The notes beneath the pieces were generated by a model. It did no database searches. It worked only from the letters and a program-made list of their open reading frames with translations, and was not told the DNA's origin. Below are positions 24,201-39,200 of a stretch of 64,000 bases of DNA, piece by piece. The stretch's first letter is position 1. Each line of letters starts with the position of its first letter. Position numbers and translations under genes: made by a program. The stretch is taken from the NCBI GenBank assembly GCA_002633025.1, contig NMRB01000422.1:1-64000 (forward strand), read 5' to 3'. Source of the stretch: Notospermus geniculatus (lineage: Eukaryota; Nemertea; Pilidiophora; Heteronemertea; Lineidae).

Positions 24201-27200
24201 TGGAAAACAGAAAACGTCCAATGTATTGTAACGAAAAGACCTTTAAATTACCAGATGTTCAGTATGACATACCATGGCTGTCAGGGGCAGATCCCGGATT
24301 TTCTGCAGGGTGTCAGAGAACGGTGGCATTTTGTAGTGGGTGGTGCAGTTCTCATGGGGTTTGAAGTGTCCTTTAATGGTTGAGCAAAATATTTGGTGTG
24401 TTTTTATTCCAGAATGTCTCTGAAAACTGCACCTTTCACCACAAACCATGGCAGGAAACACTGTAGTGGGTCTTTGCTGGACGAGGAATTCAAGGTGGAA
24501 TACACTGATGAATTTGCTAAAGTTCCCAGAAGAACTCGGATGTTTTCTGAAGGCAGAAAACAGGCGAATGGCCAACACCCACCTGCAGGGCACAGACTAC
24601 ACTGGGCAGATTCCTTCAACCCAAATGTCACATTGTCGGTATATGTTCCATTAGGACACAGCAGAGGAACATCCGATCCTTCAGGGCAGTAGGACCAGGG
24701 CAGACATGGTAGTGGCACCGTGGCGTTCATCAGGCAATAGGAACCGGCAGGACAGGGAAGACAGTCCGAGGCACCTTGGTTCGGTTGCCATGTTCCTGAA
24801 ATCAAAATGTATGGCAAAGGAATGACTTCATTTTGGCACTTTCATTAGAATACCGAAAAGATCGAATAGTTTAGCATGATCCGTTCCCTATAAAATATCC
24901 CAGCTGCTTCCCTGGGAAGGCATTAAGCCTGCCGCACACGTGCAATTCTGTCTCCGACGTTGCCTCCATAGGAGTTTTTTGTCTCGGCATCCCGTCACCG
25001 CACATGGTGCGTCAGCCGCCGCAAATTTGTCTCCAGTAGATGTGGCGTGACGTCATTCGGTCATGTTTAATCTACATTGGAGGCAAATAATCTGTCTCCG
25101 CCTCTGCCTCCGACCACCGCACATGATGACAATTGTATGTAGGAAGCAAAAATCTCCATAGTTGGATGCAAAATTGCACTCGTGTGCGGCCAGCTTTAAG
25201 CTCGAGTTTTCTGCACTTTAGGGACATCCCAGCAAACCTACCAGGTGGGCAAGCATAAGGCAGAGCAGTGCCATTGAGACAGTAATGACCAGCAGGACAG
25301 GGATATTCAGCAGGAGAGGACACATTCACACCAGCTCCTTCAGGGCAGTAGTAGCCAGCAGAACACAAGCCAGTTGGTCCCAACAGAGCTTCCCCATCAC
25401 AGAAATACCCAGGATTGCAGGGATAGCAGTCTCCGACAGATTTTCCTAGGGTGAGGTTTCTCAGTGTTCCACTTGGACATGGCGTTGGCTCAAGAGATCC
25501 TGTAAGGTACAAATGAAGTTATTTTGTGCTGGTTCATTTCATAATAGGACATAAAACCCACAATATACAAATCCCAAATTGACGTGTAAACGAGAAAGAT
25601 CTGCACACTTCCACCGAAATCGCAAACACAACCTCGGACTGAAACTGAATGACGTGACGCAGAGAACCCCATGACAGGCACTTCAAGGATGTTGCGTCGG
25701 AGTTGACCATTGCTGAATCATGGATTGCGTCACACCAGCAGGTTTCAGATCGAGGTTGTGGTTGCGATTTCGGCGGAAGTGTGCAGATCTGCGAATTCAA
25801 GAATCATCTATTGTTTGAATTGAACATTTACACCTACGAGTGTCTCCTACATATTCCAAAGCATGGAGAAGGTCAAGGACTGGGGTTAATTACAAACAGT
25901 GAATAAAAGAGACAAAGTCGATGAGAGCTATAGGGCCTACAACTTACCTTTGAGGCAATAGTAACCAGGTGGGCAGGGTTTATTGACACCATCATTAGGC
26001 CCTGGATGGGTAGCGTTTGCCACACATAGATAGCCAGGGTTGCATAAACCACTGGGAGATGACAGGCCACTCATGTTACAGAAATGACCAGATGGACAAG
26101 CAAGACATTCATCGATCTCTGATAATCCAGTGTTTGGGCTGTACGTCCCTGAAAAATTAAATGCCACGAATGACAATGACAAACACCAGTGCCCCTTATT
26201 CAAATCTACTGAAGGCGACGGCACTTGGTGAAGGCCCGATACATTGCAGATATATGTCATGGCTTAACCCGCTGGCCATGGAGGACTTCCTTTAGCCATT
26301 ACAATAATCCAAGTCCTACCCTGTGCACATGGTATCCCTTGATCATAAGTCTTGTTAGGACAGAAGAACCCAGCAGGACAAGGCAGCGGTTCAATTAAGC
26401 CATACTCTGGGCAGGTGTAACCCTCTGGACATGGCGAGCACTCATCTGAAAGCACACAGAATAAGTTTTAATTCCATATACTAAGGAAGACCTGAACTAC
26501 AGCTGCCTTTTAAATCCATCCTGACGTCTAAAGCAAGTCTGTGAGCCAGGTCACAGTCATACAACTTGCACAGATGTAGCACACTTACCGTAGGTTCATG
26601 GCTCACAGAAATGAACTCGCTAATCGAATTTCCGTTCTGATTCCATACATTAAGACAATGTAAGAAGGTGGATTAGGTCAATCCTTGCACCCCACGATGA
26701 CAACTGCGAGACAAGAGACTTACCAGAACCTTCATCCGGTTCGAAGGTACCTAATGGACAAGGTGTCTCCAACACTGCTCCTTGTAAACAGTAGTGTCCC
26801 TTTGGGCAAAGATATCCCTTGGTGCCATCAGTGGGGTTGGGGACACTGGATCCCAGGACACAGATGTAACCGGCAGAACAGGGAAGGCTGTAGCCTGCAC
26901 GAGACAAACTATCGTGTCATGTGTATTGAAAATTTATGAACAAACAACATACAATTGGGAGATCCTTCACTTGTTCAAAGTAGTATCCCTCAACAAGTTA
27001 TGAAAATGATCCGTCAGAAAACAAAGGTGCTATCCATCTGACAAGGGAAAAGTTTATGTCCGCACGCACGCACTCATGCATGACAGACCAACACTAAAGG
27101 CGCCAGGCACAGCATAAGCCCTTTTGGCCGGTGGGCCAAGCGGGCTAAAAATTCCTTCACGTTAGTTAAGTTCAATCATGTGTGACAATTCAGTGATCAT

Positions 27201-30200
27201 CTCATCAAGCTCCGAGATCTTGTAGACTCGCAACAGGAATGAAAGGATTAAGCAAGAACTCACTCACCGAATCTAGACATCGCAGGCGTACAGTAATTGC
27301 CAGGTTTGCAAAGTTCACAGTCTGCACTCTCCTTTTTCCCAAAGCCTTTCGTGATAGTTCCCTCAGGACATGGAATGGGGTATTCACTCCCCTCCGGACA
27401 GTAGTTTCCCGGTGGGCAGATCTGGTTGGCTGGGTTTGGTCTGATCATACTTCCATTGCAGTAAAAGCTTAAAGGAAAAGTCATGATTCATGTCAACCTA
27501 CATGCGGGAGCTTCGAAGAATCTTGGCCAGGAATAATCAAATAACTTATTGTAACAGAACTTATTTAGAACCATGTAATGCTTTCTTAATATTCATCACC
27601 AATATACCTATACACAAATCCACCCATGGCTGACTCAATGACAACTGTAGCTGATGGTGCCCTCTGTCCACCTCCAGTTGATCCTGCGCTGAACCCCACT
27701 GAGAAATTACAGGTGCTGATGTCTCCACTGCACAATTCCGACAGCCTAAACAACTGAAATCATAGACTACTGGTACTCACCCAGCATAGCACAGACCATC
27801 CGGCTCAGCTGCACCAACTGTCTGACAGTAATACCCCGGCGGACAGGGCTGACAAGCATCATTGTCGATCTGGTGTGTTAGATTGTTGTATGTGGTTGAT
27901 GGACAGGGGTATTGGATGGAGAGACGGGTCAAGTTGGGACAGAAATGTCCTTCAGGACAGAAGTAGTCGTCCAGTAAGGATATGGGACCCTTTCCGTTGT
28001 CACAGAAGAAACCTTAAAAGATAACTAGACATGTGAAATTTGCTCATGAGCAAATTTGATGTTCAGCCCACAAGAAGGGCAGCCACAGAGCCAGAATAGC
28101 CTAGCAGATCATGACATGAGGAAGGACCAGACTGTATAAAAGTTGAAAAGTAGTCAGCAAAACCACAAATACATGTATATCATTAAAATCTCACTAATAT
28201 GATTATTTCCATGACAAAGGCTTGTCTTTAAAAGATTACGCATTCATCTCTTGGTGAAATCAAAACATTTGGGAGGCTTTTGGACTGGTTTTGACACACG
28301 TGTTTGATTTTTACAACCACTTAGTTTCACCGTTTGACAATAGGTGGCTCTACCTTACCGTATTTGGATATTGGTGGGTGGAGTTTAGAATATTTTATAT
28401 GATTTTTAAAAATATTGTTAATAAATATTGTAGTCCAAACTTCCAAATGTTGCACATATTTCATATATTACACAAAAATGAAAAATATTGAGTAAAACTG
28501 GTGTTTTACGTGCTTTTGACCAACTTTGTTACCATGTGCTATGTAAAACACCTGTCAATCATCAGACCGCTCGGTGCTGCCACCCTCAGCTGGCGTCGAT
28601 CGTAATAACAAGACAACACTATCGATAACATTTTAATTTCTGTTTAATGACCACATTTCTGGTAGTTTTTAAGAATAAACCTGTTGAAATATGGCACATG
28701 TTTCATTTCCTACACAAGGACGGAGGATTACTGCCAAAACACGGTGATTTCACCAACCTGTGACCACATTTTTTCGCCACGATTTTGCGGTGTCGGTGCT
28801 GATAATCATAATCAATTCAATGGCCATGGGTCCTTCCAACGTCAACGAGGCTACTGTGCTTGAAAACATCATTTTTGGCCTAGAGTAACCACATTTTTTA
28901 CTCTCATCAACTGATGAATACCTAACCTTTTTAAGACAAACCTCTACTCATGAAAAACGGTGATAACAACTAAGATTTTGGCGATTTGATTTTGGGTCTC
29001 GCCTTCAATATGATGACCCAGAGCCGACCCAAATACATAATTTGCATAATTTATCATGTAGTAGGACACACTCCACGCAGCGATTTCGCCACATGCTGGT
29101 CTATGGCAAAGGTCAAAGGTCAGCTCCCAACGCGTGGAGGTTGAAAACTCGGCAAAATCGCCACAAAATCACCCAAAACTCGGCTGACTTTGACCAAATC
29201 TGGAAAATGAAACCTTTCAGACATGGCCAGATATGAGATACAGATTGTGTAACAATACCAGATTGATTGGTTCAGCCATTTTGTGGGAACCGTCAAAAAA
29301 TCGCCAGAAGGAAAGAAAGAAAGAAAGAAAGAAAGAGGCTGAGTGAAACCAATATGTTCAGCACACAGATGGTGTGCTGAACATAATCAAATATTAAATT
29401 GGTATCACACTGAACAATGAAAGACACAAAAGGCTGTATTGCTCGTTATTTCCCAGGGGGAACAGGGGCCACACAACAGTTACGATGCTTCTATTGGCAA
29501 CCCACACTCCAGCAAAATGGCATTCACTTGTCGCAAGTGATCATCATTGTACTTTCATTTTAGCTGTTGTGTTGTTGTTTCAGGCACTAACCCTTTCTGC
29601 TATGGCGGCAAGCAACTGCTTTTGAGAGATGGTCAGATAACTTGATTTACCTTCTGGGCACCATTTGCAGGCATCCTGGCCAGTTTCATCCTGGAAGTAC
29701 CCACTGGGGCAAATGGATGGCAGTGCACTCTTTTCCAAGCAAAAATGGCCCACAGGACACTCATAGTTCAGCGGTCTGGGAGTAATTTGTCCTGGAGGGC
29801 AATAGAAACCTGCAAGAAGAGAAACATAATATCAGCATAAATAGAGGTGAAGAAGTGAAGGCAACAATAATGCCGACTAAAACCAGAGAGAAGCACAGAT
29901 CTGAAGCCCCACAACTTGAATTGAGCTGAAGAAGAAAAGTTCTTCCAAAAGATTGATGAATTGGTTTTCACTTCCCAATACTCACGAGGTTGGATATTCC
30001 AGGATACAACTTGGGTTCGGACCCATCGCCAGCTCAGACACACTTTATGGGATGTTAGCTATGCGACTGACGAAAACCGAGGGAGCTCGGCATGGCGGTT
30101 GGAATCAATATATCAATAAATTGCCAAAGATATAATAAGAATAGACTTCATAACTAAAACTCACCTGCTTCACATATTCCACTAACAGTCACAGCACCAG

Positions 30201-33200
30201 TTTCGTTGCAGTAATACCCAGCATCACAAATTGTACATCCCTCCACAGACCTAAGATTCTTCTGATGACCATACGTGGCAACAGGGCAAGGCTCTGGCAA
30301 CCAGCTTCCATTGATACAGAATGAACCCACTGGACATACGATCTGATATTGGGAGACTGATCCTGACGGACAGAACCATCCTGCCTTGCATTCTCCTGTT
30401 GGTGTCCAGAGACCAGGGGTACTGCAGTATGAGCCTCTAGTGCAGTTTGTGGGTTCAGATGAGCCGAGGGGGCAGTAAGTTCCTGGTGGACATTTTCCTC
30501 CTTCGTCATTATCGGGCTGAAATTGACATGACATGGGAGTATCATTCAATGAGGTCTGATTAAGGAGGATTCACTCATCAGTCCCTGGATTTCCCCTAAG
30601 ATGAAGTATGAGGGAATAATGGCCTTCACAGTGGCGGATCCAAGGGGGCGTACCCGGCGNNCCCCCCCCCCCCCCCATTCAGCCACAGAGCAGCAAAAAT
30701 TTTGGAAGGCATATAAAAGAATCCAGCATGTTCACAGTCATATACCCTCGAGCAATACCCCTTAGCAATACTGTGCTTACCTTGCTGGTAGTTGCCCCAA
30801 TGACACAGAACCATCCAGGGTCACACGGCCCAGTAGGGAACGAGTTACCCCATCCTAAACAAAACATCCCAGGATCACACGGCAAACAGGAATCATTTCC
30901 ATATTGATTTGTGACATTGTTATAGGTGCCTGGAGGGCAGGGGTTCTGGTGAGGCACGGGAGTCCCAGAATAGCAGTAATGGCCGGATGGGCACTCGAAT
31001 GGAGCGTAGTCAATAGTGGCTGAGAGGCAGTACCATCCCTCTGGACAGGTCTTGCAGTCATCCTCCCCGTAAGAATCTTGATACGTTCCACTTGGACATC
31101 CACTGGGATATGCCGACCCTTTCTTGCAGAAATGCCCAGGAGGGCAGATATGTCCTAGGATTGGATGGACGGTGCCAGGGGGGCAGTGGGTCAGGTTTAG
31201 GGTGACCGGGTTTGGTCTGTCAGAGCCTGATATACAATAGTAACCAGGGGAGCATTCACCAGTTGGTGACGTCAGGTTATGATCTGAAAGGGAATGGACA
31301 TTGCTGGGAATGAGCTACTTTTGCATCCAGTAGTCTTGAACGTTAGTTGTGGTGTTGATATTTTTGGTGACTGGGAGGGGAATGTGGATGGTAGTCAGCT
31401 GCCCTGCATTCAGAGAGACTTTAGTGAAAAGTCTCTCTGAATGCAGGGCAGCTGACAGGGATCTGTGGTTATAAGTATTTATTAGCAAATGCAGATTTGT
31501 AGGGAAATGGAAGGGCTGGGGAGATATTCATCCTGCGAGAAAACGTTTTCAGCCAAAAAAAAATAAACCGAGAAACTGACACGTGAAAAAATAAAAATTC
31601 CCATCGCAAGGCTCGAACCCGGCGCCCCGGATACAGAGCCGGACGCGCTACCGATGCGCCAGCCGGCCACGTCATGACGGTGGCTGCTCAATAAATGTTT
31701 ATAAACATATCCCAGCTACTCAACATATTTTTATGTTAATTAAAAATGACGTTGCAAATCAGAATAATCTTCCAAAAATCGCATTTTACAACATCCACAG
31801 AGCAAGTCCCCAGCAAATCTGTCAGCGTATCGCTACATAATGTACCCATCTACGTTCACAGTCACTAAAAACGTGAACCAACCGTCCGGTATATTCCATC
31901 TGGACATTAGGTGCATATTTCCTATGAGTCCAGTTCTATTGATTGACCCGTGACAAGTCTTTGGCTAGCTTCGCTGTTGGCCGCTACGCGGCGCGTTGGG
32001 CCCCTGCGTCAAGATACGTGCCACCCAGACTGTAGGACAACGAAGATGCAGCTGAGGGGTTGCAATCATAACTGTTCCTCTGCATTTCTGCACAAGCTTG
32101 CCGCCAAAGGCACTGCACCACATGAGTTTTCCTGCACGGGTCTGCTTTCTATGGGCAAATCAACCACAGAATGGGCAGCTGTTTGTGGTCTCCGCATAAG
32201 TCTTACGGAAACCAACAACGGTGAATTGGCCATGGAGATGAAACTCTCACACTGAGCACTGCCTAGAAGTTGGTGTGAAGTGATAGTGTCTGCTACAGGG
32301 ACTGTAATGTTCCTTGATAAAATGTCAACTTGATGTGAAGTTCCTGAGAGAGTTCACAGGAAGGCATACAAGAACAAGAGATGGGAACTTATGATTAACC
32401 GGTAAGGCCCCAATTACAAAGAAGTATACGGTATACGAAAACGCCGGTTAACAATGGCTTTAGGGTCGCGAATCCTTTGTGAAGCCTTTGTTAACCGGCG
32501 TTTTTGTATACCGTATACTTCTATGTAATCCGGGCCTAAGGGAAGTATTGACTAACCAGCACAGTATTTGCCACCATCACAAGGTATACACTCCAGGTCA
32601 TTCCCAAGTCCAGTGTGATTACTGTAAGAGCCCTTAGGACAGGGCCTGAAGTTGTCACCAGTGCCAACAAGACAATAAAACCCTCGAGGACACAGTCTCA
32701 TGACGGATTGGGCATCGCCTGGGATGACAAAATCTGGGAGGCAGTAGTGACCAGATGGACATATGGTACAGTTTGGAGAACCACAGAGATCTGTGTAGTA
32801 CCCAGGCAAACAATCCAGGGGTGCTGAGGATCCTAGCGGGCAGTGAAGTCCAATCAAACAGGTGTGTTGTGTCCGATACTGGGAACCACTTGGACAGTAG
32901 TAACCTGAATTAGTGAGAGACATTTCTAGAGTGAAAACACTCAGTCGGAAGAAAAAATCTGTACTGATGTGTTTGCCTGAAATCACAAATTAAGCTTTGT
33001 GTATTTCTATCATAGATTCACATTTTAAAGGAACAATGACACTGCGTTGACACTGCGATCACTGGATATCATTCAATCAATGTTACTCGACCAAAGTGTA
33101 AACTGCCTTCATGCTGAACTTACCAGGCTTACACTTGCCAGTGGGTTCAGTCAATCCTGACATCCCACAGAAGTGTCCGGCTGTACAGTTCTGACATTGG

Positions 33201-36200
33201 TCCACTGCATAAAGACCAGTGACATTTGAAAGAGTCCCAGGTGGGCATGGCGATGGTCGCTTGCTCATCTCTGGGCAGTAGTGTCCCAGTGGACATATGA
33301 CTTGATCAGCTTTGATTGACCCTTTCGGGCAGTAATACCCAGGTTGGCAATGTCCAGTTACTGATGTCTGACCTAGAACAAACGAACAATGTATCAAAAA
33401 GAATGTATTAAAGAGAACTTGGAATTATTACGTTTGCCTACAACAGACCACATGAGCTTATCAGGATTTCTTAGCACTGACGTCATTGGCTATACAAATT
33501 ACAAAGTGTCGGCCTACTTCACTTTTTTTACATTACTCCAAATTTAATTCACACAGTATGTCTCTGAATACCAAAAGTATATCTTTTACCTGTCTCGTTG
33601 CAGAAGAAACCAGTCAGGCATTCTAGGCAGTCTTCAATCTTCATCAGACCCTTACTGGGACTGTAGGTTCCGGCCGGGCAAGGAAAAGGGTCTGATGTTT
33701 GTATTGGGCAGTAAAAGCCAGCGGGACAGACATCTCCTATAGTATTGCCTGAAATTAACAACCCTCCTTTATATTCATTATACGATAGGACCATGCTCAT
33801 CTCTCTGGCATGTCTTCTTCATAGGACCGTTCAGACCCCAAATCAAGATCTGTTCCTTACCTTGCTGTGGTGTGGACATATTGGCTCCCTGCCTGCAGTA
33901 ATACCCAGGGGCACACTGAGTAACAGGAATCACCAGTCCATCAGTGTCACACGCCATTCCAGCAACGCATGGCTTACAATCTTCTGCAGATTCAGCACCT
34001 ACAACAATCAGTGGCAAGGTTCTTTTTAAAGTTTGCTGGGGCTGTATTGCAATGCTCAATCGAAAGTATTCAACGTACCAATGACATGGTTTGGGACTGA
34101 TAACTAAATAATTTGAAGTGGCAAATTTACTATTGTACTATCAAAATCAAACTGGTTATATACTGAGGACAAGTACCAGTACTAATCTTACTGGCGATAC
34201 GGCCTACCCCATTGTCACTGGGATGTAGCCAGAACTTCCCATGTTCAGTCAGCATGGTGACATAACCCATAAATCATCATACCTGCCACATTGTTGAATG
34301 ATCCCCTAGGACATGGAAACTCCCGTGCATACTTGGTACCGTTGAGGCAGTAATGGCCAGGAGGGCAATGAAATGGCTTGTAGGAGATGACCGGATGATC
34401 CCCAGGTGCGCAGTAGTAACCAGCAGGGCAGATGTCACATAACGGGTGGCCTTCAGCGTCCTGAGAAAATACACAACTTATAAGCCATGGTAATCCTTTA
34501 CAGTTACTGGTACAGTATTGGTAATCCTTCAATCGCCAAAGCCAATTTTGTTCAAATAACAATTTCTACAAAAGGTTGAAAAGCACCTGAAACATAGGTG
34601 GTATTCACATAGAAAGCTCTGAGTGACTAGTTTTCAAGGTACGCCAATGTCATAGGGTTCCCGTAGGATTTCAGGACTTGTGCAGGACATACCTGGTACA
34701 TGCCAGCAGGACAGGGCAAGGGAAGAGCCGACCCTGTCGGGCAAAAATGCCCAAGAGGACAGGTGTATCTCCCAGGATTTGCAGAGGACTGTCCAGGGGG
34801 ACAGTAGAAACCTTCCGTGCAGTTGCCAGTGGGGTAGTCGAGTCCAGTCACATTGCAGTACATGCCTGAGGAGCAAGAAAACTGAACATGTATGTCAAGG
34901 TAGGAATCACTCCTAACACTGAGATAACTCGAAGACGAACTTTAGAAGCCAGATTCTGGACTCGTACAGGCAAGAATAGACACCTCGGTCTGTTCACACA
35001 CCTTGTATACAAAGTTTACAGCTGCTATTCTTTGTTGCTCCATAGGTATCAAGGAAGAATCCCAGAGGGCAGGGTGTCCCAGATGGACTGCCTTCAGGAC
35101 AGAAGTGACCTTTGGGACAGATATTACCAGTACGATGATCTCGAGGGCTGTGGCTGCTGGCTCTCTTGATGCAGTAAAACCCTGAATACAAGAAACCGAT
35201 GACTATTAATTAAAACTAGGTGCCCATACTGGGTATTTCTGTGGTTTCTACAGCGTCTGATCTCCCAGTTGCAAGGCTGGTGGTCATGATGCCTAATCAG
35301 ACAAAACCCAGGGAATTTGCATGTTACCGACATCATTTTTGACTACCGGGTAATAGGTGATGCTCTATACTTTTCAAAACCTACCTTGATTACACAGTCC
35401 TGTGGGCTTGTCCAGACCCTTCCTTGCACAGTAATGCCCAGGGTCACAGGGCACAGGTGCAGGACTTCCCTGGGGACAGTAATGGCCTTTGGGACAGAGA
35501 CCACCTTCTGATGAAACGGATGGTTTACTTTCAGTCGAGGAATTGGTGCAGTACCAGCCAGCACTGAAAAGAGGGCCGTAGTTACACAAAGAGCCACTGA
35601 TCAAGCTGAATCTCCCAACAGATGCAGGCGTGGATCCAGGGTAGCGGTCGGGAGAGCGAGAAACTGCAATTTGGACCATTTCACTTCTAAAATTTCAGAG
35701 GGAGAACCCCCAAACCCCTGGCAACCAAAGATTTTCATCAGGATTGGCCAGAAATCATGCCTCGAACATTCAGATTCTAAGATTTTCTGGGTGAGAACCT
35801 AAAGACACCACTGCGTGCAGGCAAAAATTGAGGCCTCTGGCCGCTGTCCTCAGACTCCCCCTTCACAAGAACCTCAGGCTGATCTGCTCCCTCATGTCAA
35901 AGATCCATGCAGAGTCCGAACTCACCTGCATTCTCCAGATACAGCACTGAGTCCGGTTGTGAGACAGTACATTCCTGGTGTACAAGGAAGGCATGCCGAG
36001 TCACTAGGCTGGCCAGGGTCAGGATTGAAGGTACCTCTACGACAAGGAAACTCATGCTGATGTGTTGTCCCATTGGGACAGTAGTAGCCACTAGGACAGG
36101 GCTTGTCGCTGTAGCTGTAGGAGCCAATGGTGCAATAATACCCTGAAAACAAAAGACAGTCTTTTCTAAAAAACAGTCTTTTCTAGAGTTTCAGATTGTA

Positions 36201-39200
36201 AAGTTCCACTTGAAAAAGACCCCAGTTGGGGTCGAAAATTCGTGAATTCTGGAGATTGACTTCTTGTTTATTATCTGAAAACAAAAGAGAAATGTAGCAG
36301 GTTAGTTACAAAACACTGACTGAATGGACAGCAAGAGTAAAACATGAGACAGCAAGACTAGAGGGACCAAAAAACCTGCAAAATTACTCGAGCATTTTTG
36401 TAACAGCAATGACAATCCTCAATGTGCTTTCATACACTATCACGACTAGGTAGTATGAAGACTTCAACATTCGAGTTATTGGATCCTACCTTCTGGGCAG
36501 TGCTTGCAACTGTCCTGTCCTTCACTATCCTGGTACAAGCCTGAGTCACAAACAACAGGCAAGGCGCTACCCTCTGGACAGTAGTATCCATGTGGGCAAA
36601 GACCTCCTATACCTGAAAGGCAAGAGAAATGACAGAAATACTCCTTGTGCATTCAATCAATCTCTACTCATCCTCTCTACCACAAAAAGTCATCAGCAAG
36701 ATCAGGGAGCAAACCACTTTCACCAGTAAATGTCAACTGGTTAGGCGGGATTGATAACAGAAAGCTGCAACTGACCCAGCTACAATGACTTGCAAATACC
36801 TGTGAAATTCTGCTTTGCACAACTTCCAACAAGTGGATAACTTCGGGACACAGGGTTAGGTCTATCAACACCAGTCTTGCAATAGTAGCCAGGGCTACAA
36901 GAGCCAGTGAATTTGGATGCTCCTGTCTCGTTACAGTAATGCCCACCATCACATTTGGTACACTGTTCCACCTAAAAGGAGAAATACATATCTTTTTTCC
37001 ACTCAACATGATATAAAAGGAAACGTCATCTCCAAATTCCGCAAATTTTCGACCCCAACTGGGGTCTTCTTCAGGCACTTTCTAGTTGAGCTACCAGAAG
37101 TGTAGCTCAACAGATGCCAATATTAAGTAGTGGTCGCAATGCCAAACAGAACATCTTTGGTTTTTGTCAGATGATAATGACACAAGGGAAATGGTAGTGA
37201 CTGTTGCCTCAAGAGTTGTTTGTTCATTTCATTGACCTAGCTACCGTTGATGAGTCAGCAACTTTCAGCACTATCCATTGTCTTCAGGTGTCAAACAGGA
37301 ACATTCTTCAACATTGGAAATGATTTTTTCTTTAATATTAGTTTCAAAATTTCGTTTTCTTACCTTGAAAATCCTCGTTCGTGGATTGTATGTTCCAACA
37401 GGGCAGGGTTTCATATTTGTCACACCTGTTCCTCTGGGACAATAAAAACCCTCTGGACATTCATACACACCAAATTGTGGGTAGTACCCGAGGGATTCAT
37501 TCTGTGGGCAATAATACCTGGAAGATATTTGAGGTTATATATTACGAACCTCCACAGAGATGAACATCAGTGCCTTGGTGTAGGCCTACATATGCACACA
37601 AAAAGGACTTCGAAGCAAAGCTTATCATTTTGAATGTTTTTTTCAAGACTTCTTCAGTGGAGCATAGGCAGACTGTCTGGAACATACCCTTCAGGACAGA
37701 TGTCACACTGATCCTGTCGTGTTCTGTTACTGTAGGACCCTGGTGAACATAGCAAGGGCTGGCCTGTCCCGTTTGGACAGTAAAAACCAATTGGACATGG
37801 CTTCTGTTTAGGAGAATCAGAACCTAGAAATAAATGTAGGCCTATAGACCATGTGCACGTGACGTCATCATTGACGTCATAATTGGCACGTCAGCCATTT
37901 TGGACGGCATCTGACGCTACGAATGCGTTGGACGTGCCGTCCAAAATGGCGGCATCTCGACGTCGCGGTGACGTCATAATCATTGCTGCACATCCTCTGT
38001 AGTAAACACTCTACCTAAAATGACTGACAAATTTAACTGACAAACAGCAAAACTGACATTCTTCGATTCGAAGACAGTTCATACCGAGGGAAATTCATAC
38101 CTGGACAATCTGTACCGAGGACAATTCGTGTGATGGAATGACGGTGATGTCCAATGACAGACTATATGGGCTATTTTGAGCAAGTGCATTGTCCAGTACC
38201 GTATTACGACTTACATGTACGTACCACCCATCAAAATGAAACCTTTCTCTAATATGCCAATTTCCAATCAAATATCATTTTCAAACGTTATGCAGAGTTT
38301 GGCAGAGCATTTGAGCATGGAGTACTGCATCACATAACCTCCACAGATGTACATTTAAATAAGTGTGTACCTTTGGGACAGAAGTATCCAGGATGGCAGG
38401 ACCCCTGAGGGGACGTCAAACCTGGCTGTTGACAGAACAAGCCAGATGGACAAACGAAGCACTCATTTCTCGCTGCTAACAAGGATGCATTGGACCATGT
38501 TCCACTTGGACAAGGAAATGGGTGATAAGTACCTGAAATCAGAGACAGAGTTTCTTTTTTGCACCAGTATTGGTGAAAACAAGCATCAGCATCATTGACC
38601 TCTGAGGTGACTTCACTATTATCCACGTGGCAGATCATTTCAGTCCATAAGACTGGTGACAAGACGAACACCTTGCCTGTTCAAACAAAATCTACCAGCT
38701 TGAAGGGGCATACTCACCCTGAGGACAGTAGCTCCCAGGAGGGCACACTGCCTGTGAAGCATTGACTGAATGCTCTGGGCAGTAGTACCCAGGATTGCAA
38801 GGTCCTGATGGCTCAGTTAGGCCCTTTGTAGCGCAGTATTCACCTAGAGATAGAGAGGAGTAAGTGAAGGAAATGTCTGTACCGGTACAATGCAAATAGG
38901 TTTAAGTTTGACTCTAATGTTTAACAAGGAAAGAACACGGAACGAACTTACAGCTGCTTGGCAAAGAATGGGGTTTTCCCCTTCAGATTTTAATTTTTCC
39001 CTACTAATGAATAGAACTTGCACCCAGGTCTTCCAAATTTAGTCGCAAACTCTGATAATCAGCCATAAGTAAAGAGTCTCACCACCCGGACAGGGCCAGC
39101 AGTCTTTCTCTTGACGTAGACCAGTATGATTAGAGTACGTCGATGGAGGACATGGCACTGGTTCAGCTGTCTTCTTGGGGCAGTAGTGACCCACAGGACA

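Larger units (their letters stand above)
31284..32556. other. 1.27-kb intron with several repeats
   Basis: Between exons 30781-31283 and 32557-32904. It holds a near-perfect 61-base hairpin (31396-31456), the tRNA-like repeat at 31548-31690, a palindromic element at 32406-32536 and a diverged relative of another repeat near 32110-32260. Confidence 0.7.

Noticed and set aside
31600-31680. Candidate tRNA gene on the minus strand.
   Set aside because: A and B boxes are present, but the acceptor stem and anticodon arm do not pair properly; it is better explained as a tRNA-derived SINE.
37850-37990. Cluster of TGACGTCA sites that could be CRE enhancers.
   Set aside because: They fall inside a palindromic repeat, so their number follows from the inverted structure.
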